A stretch of 64,000 nt of DNA, from assembly GCA_947599875.1 (NCBI GenBank), contig CANQFV010000012.1, forward strand, positions 1-64,000, read 5' to 3'. Both the position numbers and the translations under genes were made by a program. Source of the DNA: an uncultured Oscillospiraceae bacterium (GTDB lineage: Bacteria; Bacillota; Clostridia; Oscillospirales; Oscillospiraceae). Shown here in pieces: positions 60,040 through 64,000 of the stretch. The notes beneath the pieces are model-generated. The model saw nothing but the letters and a program-made list of their open reading frames with translations, was not told the origin of the DNA and ran no database searches. Positions within the stretch are counted from its first letter, which is position 1, and the number at the start of each line of letters is the position of its first letter.

Positions 60040-61341
60040 TTATTCATCCCCGGAGTTCTCCTGGGGGGAATCGGGGGCGCTCTCGTCCTCGTGGGCCGCA
60101 CGCTCCAGCTTCTCCTCGATGTCCGCAAGATCCGCGTCCATCTGGGAGGTGTCGCTGACAGCGCCCTCCACGCCGTTGAAGGCAAACCGGTTGGGGTCAT
60201 AGCTCCGGCCCCTGGCGTAGCGGCGCGTGCCCACGCGGCTGGGCTCATATTTTGGCTCCTCCGGGTTGTTGGCCCGCTGCCACTCCAAAGCCCTGTCCGC
60301 GGCCTCCTGTTTTTTCTTCTGCTGCTGTTTTTTCTTGGATGTGTTTTCGGTCTGCAGCTCTGCTCTCTCCGCCCGGCGGCGCTCGGCCTCCTGGCGCTTC
60401 GCCTCAAGCTCCGCCTCCCTGGCCTTTCTGGCGGCCTCCTTCTCGGCGAAGTCGGACATCAGCGTCTTGGAGTAGAGCTTGGTGAGGAAAATGTCCACCA
60501 GCATACTGAACAGGGCGTTGACCATCCAGTACACGCCCATCGCGGCGGGGAGCATGAAGGCGAAGACCAGCGACATGACCGGCCCCATCAGGAGCATCAT
60601 CATGGAGTTGGACTGCTTCTCCAGCTGCTCCACATTGGCGCCGGGAAGTCCCTTCTGCAGCTGGGTGGCCACCTTGGTGGACAGCCACTGGAAGAAGGCC
60701 GTGATAACGGGGATAAGGAAGAGTCCCAGGGCCGGCCACAGGACGGCAAAGGAGGAGAAATCAAACTCCCACACATGCCAGCTGGGCACGGCGGACAGAT
60801 CCAGCCCGAAAACGGTGAAGTCCATCTTCTGAAGGCCGTCGGAGACGAACTGGCTGAACTGGTCAAAGTTGTCGTTGATAAACTTTGTGGCGCCGATCTG
60901 GGACTGGGCCAGCTGCTGGACGTTGTAGCCCAGCTCCTGGAGCTTCTCGTAAATGGCGCCGCCGGAGGCCAGCATCTCCTTGGAAACGCCCATCATAACG
61001 GTGATGGGCTTGCGGATGGCCTGATAGAGGGCGATGAGGATGGGGAACGGGAGCAGGGTCCACAGGCACCCGGACATGGGGCTGACCCCGGCCTCCCGGT
61101 ACACCCGCTGCAGCTCCTCGTTCATCTTCTGCTGGTTCCCCGCGTGCTTCTTCTGGATCTCCTGGATCTCAGGGTTCAGCATCTGCTGGCGCATCATGCC
61201 CTTCTTGCTCTTCATCTGGAAGGGCATCAGAAGCAGCTTGACCACCACGGTGAACAGCACAATGGCGAAGAAATAGTTGTGAGTGATGTTGTAGAGGAAC
61301 AACAAGAGCAGACCGAAGGGTCTTGCGATGGCGTCTAACAT
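60040..61341 (-). CDS. yidC: Membrane protein insertase YidC
   Basis: A 433-residue Oxa1/YidC insertase. It has the conserved ITHNYFFAIVLFTVVVKLL helix, QMLNPEIQEIQKKHA cytoplasmic loop, and further helices to 330, then a long charged tail. ATG 61341 follows GGAG at 7 bases; the longer frame is not supported. No lipobox Cys is seen at the N-terminus. Confidence 0.95.
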   Translation of the reverse strand: MLDAIARPFGLLLLFLYNITHNYFFAIVLFTVVVKLLLMPFQMKSKKGMMRQQMLNPEIQEIQKKHAGNQQKMNEELQRVYREAGVSPMSGCLWTLLPFPILIALYQAIRKPITVMMGVSKEMLASGGAIYEKLQELGYNVQQLAQSQIGATKFINDNFDQFSQFVSDGLQKMDFTVFGLDLSAVPSWHVWEFDFSSFAVLWPALGLFLIPVITAFFQWLSTKVATQLQKGLPGANVEQLEKQSNSMMMLLMGPVMSLVFAFMLPAAMGVYWMVNALFSMLVDIFLTKLYSKTLMSDFAEKEAARKAREAELEAKRQEAERRRAERAELQTENTSKKKQQQKKKQEAADRALEWQRANNPEEPKYEPSRVGTRRYARGRSYDPNRFAFNGVEGAVSDTSQMDADLADIEEKLERAAHEDESAPDSPQENSGDE

Positions 61342-61364
61342 ATGTTCACTCCGATTCTGATGGT

Positions 61365-61577
61365 TTAGGGAACTGGGTCGTAAGGATCGTGCCTGCTGAA
61401 GGGATTGCACCGAAGGATCCGTTTAAAGGCCATCCAGCCGCCGCGAAGGGCGCCGTACTTCTCCACCGCCTCCAGCGCGTACTGGGAGCAGGTGGGGATA
61501 TAGCGGCAGCAGGGGCGGTGAAGGGGCGAGATGTTCTTCCGGTAAAACCGGATGAGAGCCAGAAGTACCCGCTTCAT
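61365..61577 (-). CDS. yidD: Membrane protein insertion efficiency factor YidD
   Basis: 70 residues with the family signature [19 protein letters not shown]. It overlaps rnpA by 4 bases. Confidence 0.96.
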   Translation of the reverse strand: MKRVLLALIRFYRKNISPLHRPCCRYIPTCSQYALEAVEKYGALRGGWMAFKRILRCNPFSRHDPYDPVP

Positions 61578-61909
61578 ACGAGAAGCTCCAGTCTTCCGGC
61601 CAGCTCCAAAAGCTCCGTCTCCAGCACCCGGTAGGGCGCGTCCATCCCCCGGCCGCGAACCACGATCACCAGGTCCACGCCCCGGGAAAAACGCCCCTCG
61701 TTGAGCCTGTACGCCTCCCGAAGGCGGCGGCGTACCCGGTTGCGCCGGACGGCATGTCCCAGCTTGGCGCTGACGGTAATGCCCACCCGGTTGCGCCCCG
61801 TCTGACGCCGGCGGGCGTACAGAACGATGTGTCTGCCGGCGGCGCTCCGCCCCCTGGCGTAGAGACGCCGGAACTCAAAATTCTCTTTTAAGGATTCGGA
61901 GAATTCCAT
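61574..61909 (-). CDS. rnpA: Ribonuclease P protein component
   Basis: A 111-residue RnpA. The RNR motif region reads [26 protein letters not shown] lies upstream. Confidence 0.96.
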   Translation of the reverse strand: MEFSESLKENFEFRRLYARGRSAAGRHIVLYARRRQTGRNRVGITVSAKLGHAVRRNRVRRRLREAYRLNEGRFSRGVDLVIVVRGRGMDAPYRVLETELLELAGRLELLV

Positions 61910-61998
61910 CCCATCCTCCCGGCGCGCAACGGCCGCAAGGGCGAGTCGCCCCGCCCTTCAAAAACCTCTATAAACGAATACCCCGGAGACAGCGCCCA

Positions 61999-62133
61999 TC
62001 AGTGGGTGAGTCTCTCGCGGCCCTTGGCACGGCGGCGGGCCAAAACCTTGCGGCCATTGGCTGTGGCCATGCGCTTGCGGAAGCCATGCTCCTTGGAGCG
62101 GTGGAGCTTCTTGGGCTGATAGGTTCTTTTCAT
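61999..62133 (-). CDS. rpmH: 50S ribosomal protein L34
   Basis: 44 residues: [20 protein letters not shown] and so on, with the [14 protein letters not shown] core. First gene of the rpmH-rnpA-yidD-yidC-jag block; dnaA is not adjacent here. Confidence 0.97.
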   Translation of the reverse strand: MKRTYQPKKLHRSKEHGFRKRMATANGRKVLARRRAKGRERLTH

Positions 62134-62231
62134 CTGTTTACACCTCCAAATCATGATGTTTATACTCGACATCGGGCCGTGTGCCCGAAGCAGTAACGGG
62201 TTTTCCTGGGGGATCTCCCCGCAGGCACTCT

Positions 62232-62261
62232 ATTTTAACCTATCATTGGCATTATTGTCAA
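62232..62261 (-). promoter_or_regulatory. Promoter of rpmH operon
   Basis: On the minus strand TTGACA, an 18-bp spacer and TAAAAT, about 100 bp upstream of the rpmH ATG. Confidence 0.7.
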
Positions 62262-62288
62262 CAATTATTTTATTTGACCTCCGCCCTC

Positions 62289-62317
62289 TTGCGCTGAGGA
62301 CCGGGATTTGTTATAAT
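62289..62317 (+). promoter_or_regulatory. Promoter of the dCMP deaminase gene
   Basis: TTGCGC, a 17-bp spacer and TATAAT. Confidence 0.65.
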
Positions 62318-62364
62318 ATGCCCATCATTCCAGGAAAAAATCTATTCCGTGGAGGTAACTTGCC

Positions 62365-62856
62365 ATGATTCGGACAGACAGGACAGACAAAGTCAACTAT
62401 TATCTGGACATCGCCGAGACCGTCGCCGAGCGGTCCACCTGTATGCGCCGCCACTACGGGGCCATCATCGTCCACGAGGACGAGATCATCTCCACCGGCT
62501 ACAACGGCGCGCCCCGGGGCCGGAAAAACTGCGCGGATCTGGGACGCTGCCTGCGGGACGAGCTGCAGATCCCCTCCGGGGAGCGGTACGAGCTGTGCCG
62601 GGCCGTCCACGCCGAGCAGAACGCCATCATCTCCGCCTCCCGCCGGGACTGCCTTGGCTCCACCCTGTATCTGGCCGGCCGGAATCCCAAGACGGGGGAG
62701 CTTCTGTCCGACACCACCCCCTGCTCCATGTGCCGCCGCTTCATCATCAACGCCGGCATCCGCCGGGTCGTCTGCCGCACAGGTGAGGGGGAGTACACCG
62801 TCACCGACGTGCGGGACTGGATCTTTAACGACGACTCCGTGGATATGAAAGCGTGA
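62365..62856 (+). CDS. Deoxycytidylate deaminase family protein
   Basis: A 163-residue zinc-dependent cytidine/dCMP deaminase. Zinc motif VHAEQNAI (HAE) and TPCSMCRRFI (PCxxC) are intact. It would turn dCMP to dUMP for thymidylate synthesis. GGAGG precedes the ATG. Confidence 0.93.
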   Translation: MIRTDRTDKVNYYLDIAETVAERSTCMRRHYGAIIVHEDEIISTGYNGAPRGRKNCADLGRCLRDELQIPSGERYELCRAVHAEQNAIISASRRDCLGSTLYLAGRNPKTGELLSDTTPCSMCRRFIINAGIRRVVCRTGEGEYTVTDVRDWIFNDDSVDMKA

Positions 62857-62873
62857 CGGGGAGGTCTTTTGCT

Positions 62874-63164
62874 TTGAGCCAGGGCTTTCCCGAGATCCTC
62901 ACCAGTCTCCGCTCCGAGCGGGGGCTGTCCCAGCGCAAGGCCGCGGCGGATCTGGGCATCTCCCAGGCGCTTCTCAGCCACTATGAGAACGGCCTGAGGG
63001 AGCCGCGACTGGAATTCGTGGTGCGGGCCTGCGACTATTACGGCGTCAGCGCGGACTACATGCTGGGCCGCAGCTACGACGGCTACCAGGAGTTTAAAAA
63101 GCTTGTGGCCCGCCTGTCGGAGCTGTCCTCCCAGGCCTCCCGCCTCATTGAGGAGATAAGATAA
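62874..63164 (+). CDS. XRE-family transcriptional regulator
   Basis: A 96-residue protein with an HTH (LSQRKAAADLGISQALLSHYE) and a C-terminal helical tail (FKKLVARLSELSSQASRLIE). TTG 62874 is preferred because GGGGAGG lies upstream; the open frame begins at GTG 62853 overlapping the deaminase stop. Cotranscribed with the deaminase gene. Confidence 0.85.
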   Translation: MSQGFPEILTSLRSERGLSQRKAAADLGISQALLSHYENGLREPRLEFVVRACDYYGVSADYMLGRSYDGYQEFKKLVARLSELSSQASRLIEEIR

Positions 63165-63167
63165 ATC

Positions 63168-63199
63168 CTCCGAAAAAGCCCTGACGGGCTTTTTCGGAG
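63168..63199 (+). terminator. Terminator after the XRE gene
   Basis: A perfect 14-bp stem (CTCCGAAAAAGCCC and complement) with a 4-base loop; the T-run is inside the arm. Confidence 0.75.
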
Positions 63200-63207
63200 A
63201 GGGGGAA

Positions 63208-63344
63208 CGTGCGGAACATTTTTCTGAATTTTGCGAAATTCAGAAAAATCTTCCTGCTGTCGCGCTGTGCGACCAGTCTGCGGACTGGTCACTTGCGCGA
63301 CAAGAGGGATTTTTTGCAAGGCGCATGTCCTTGCAAAAAATATT
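63208..63344 (-). repeat. 140-bp structured repeat, copy C (inverted, diverged)
   Basis: Read on the minus strand it has the same module order as copies A and B. Paired bases changed together: CCAAGG/CCTTGG is GCAAGG/CCTTGC here, and GCCGCGC/GCGCGGC is GTCGCGC/GCGCGAC. The last hairpin again has a CGCA loop between new complementary arms. Confidence 0.8.
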
Positions 63345-63512
63345 TGCCCTTGAAAACTCGCCTAAAATCTCCGATCTTGCAGGACTCCCTTTTCATTTTA
63401 CTTCCTCGGCGGAAGTGAATTCCGCCTGCGGCAAGGTTTTGCTTCGCAAAACGCTTGTACGCGCCACCTGGCGCGGCTGCGTGGACTTGCCGAAGGATAC
63501 CTGAGGTGACTT
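63345..63512. other. Upstream region of lepA
   Basis: 168 bp without a gene. No consensus promoter was found with confidence; GAGGTGA near 63503 is the lepA RBS. Confidence 0.45.
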
Positions 63513-64000
63513 ATGACAGATCAATCAAAAATTCGCAATTTCTCCATCATCGCTCATGTGGACCACGGCAAGTCCACGCTGTCCGACCGGCTCATTGAGC
63601 TGTGCGGCGCTGTGCCCAGCCGGGAGATGGAGGATCAGCTTCTGGACAATATGGATCTGGAGCGGGAACACGGGATCACCATCAAGGCCCGTGCCATCCG
63701 CTTAGATTACAAGGCCGCCGATGGGAAGAACTATGTCCTCAACCTCATCGACACCCCGGGTCATGTGGACTTCGGCTATGAGGTGTCCCGTTCCCTGGCC
63801 GCCTGCGAGGGGGCCGTTCTGGTCGTGGACGCCGCCCAGGGGGTGGAGGCCCAGACCCTGGCCAACACATACCTGGCGCTGGATCACAACCTGGAGATCC
63901 TCCCCGTCATCAACAAGATTGACCTGCCCGCCGCCGACCCCAAGAAGGTGAAGGAGGAGATCGAGAACGTCATCGGTCTGGAGGCGGAAAACGCCCCGGA
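63513..64000 (+). CDS. lepA: Elongation factor 4 (LepA), partial
   Basis: The first 162 codons of a translational GTPase, cut by the window end. G1 [10 protein letters not shown]2 region [13 protein letters not shown]3 DTPGHVDF and G4 NKIDLP are visible. The [20 protein letters not shown] segment is typical of LepA rather than BipA. It back-translocates or helps ribosomes under stress. Confidence 0.93.
   Translation, partial: MTDQSKIRNFSIIAHVDHGKSTLSDRLIELCGAVPSREMEDQLLDNMDLEREHGITIKARAIRLDYKAADGKNYVLNLIDTPGHVDFGYEVSRSLAACEGAVLVVDAAQGVEAQTLANTYLALDHNLEILPVINKIDLPAADPKKVKEEIENVIGLEAENAP

Noticed and set aside
60091-61338. Long rightward open frame opposite yidC
   Set aside because: Reverse-strand shadow of the well-supported yidC.

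Overview
The window looks like the chromosome of a high-GC gut Clostridium relative, most likely in Oscillospiraceae (an Oscillibacter-like genus is a guess). The evidence is the Firmicutes-type housekeeping gene order on the right (rpsI-rplM, pnp-rpsO, infC-rpmI-rplT, acpP, jag-yidC-yidD-rnpA-rpmH, lepA), consensus sigma-A promoters, GGAGG ribosome binding sites and AgrC/LytTR-type signalling. No species marker was compared.

Positions 1 to about 38,040 appear to be one integrated mobile island. Its right edge is a 57-nt 3' fragment of a tRNA gene (best read as tRNA-Ala, anticodon CGC) followed by the native tRNA terminator. The left part carries mobilisation genes (MobA-type relaxase, MobC), a RepA/AAA_25-like ATPase, and a roughly 990-residue homologue of eukaryote-type RNA-dependent RNA polymerases with a partner gene. 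After a patch of IS3 debris comes an AT-rich block of conflict-type genes (8.3-36 kb): TIR-Sel1 and TIR-TPR proteins; a TIR-Ser/Thr-kinase fusion; a 1412-residue kinase-Rossmann-RyR-CARF-nuclease fusion; a VirD4-like ATPase operon ending in ClpP; and a ten-gene membrane operon with an OmpA-like lipoprotein and a second VirD4-like ATPase. Two of these operons share a duplicated 58-bp upstream element, which suggests they belong to one system. A PIN/RelB toxin-antitoxin pair and its decayed duplicate close the island.

Positions 38.1-41.3 kb hold a phase-variation module. A prepilin gene and a tyrosine recombinase flank a segment of about 250 bp bounded by 24-bp inverted repeats, with a consensus promoter that currently points away from the pilin (OFF). 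REP-like repeats and a truncated recombinase copy surround it.

Positions 41.3-50.9 kb encode a signalling region. An AgrC-type histidine kinase and a LytTR regulator sit beside two promoters that share paired 21-bp-spaced direct repeats at an identical distance from the -10 box. One promoter drives a partner-switching operon (STAS protein, formyltransferase, DUF2156 protein, frameshifted MATE-HATPase, and a SpoIIE-type phosphatase fused to a HATPase). The other drives a SPASM protein that lacks its radical-SAM core.

Positions 50.9-64 kb are conserved translation and RNA genes with clear terminators, including an infC that appears to use an AUC start. Three copies of a roughly 140-bp repeat with compensatory stem changes are scattered through 42-63 kb.
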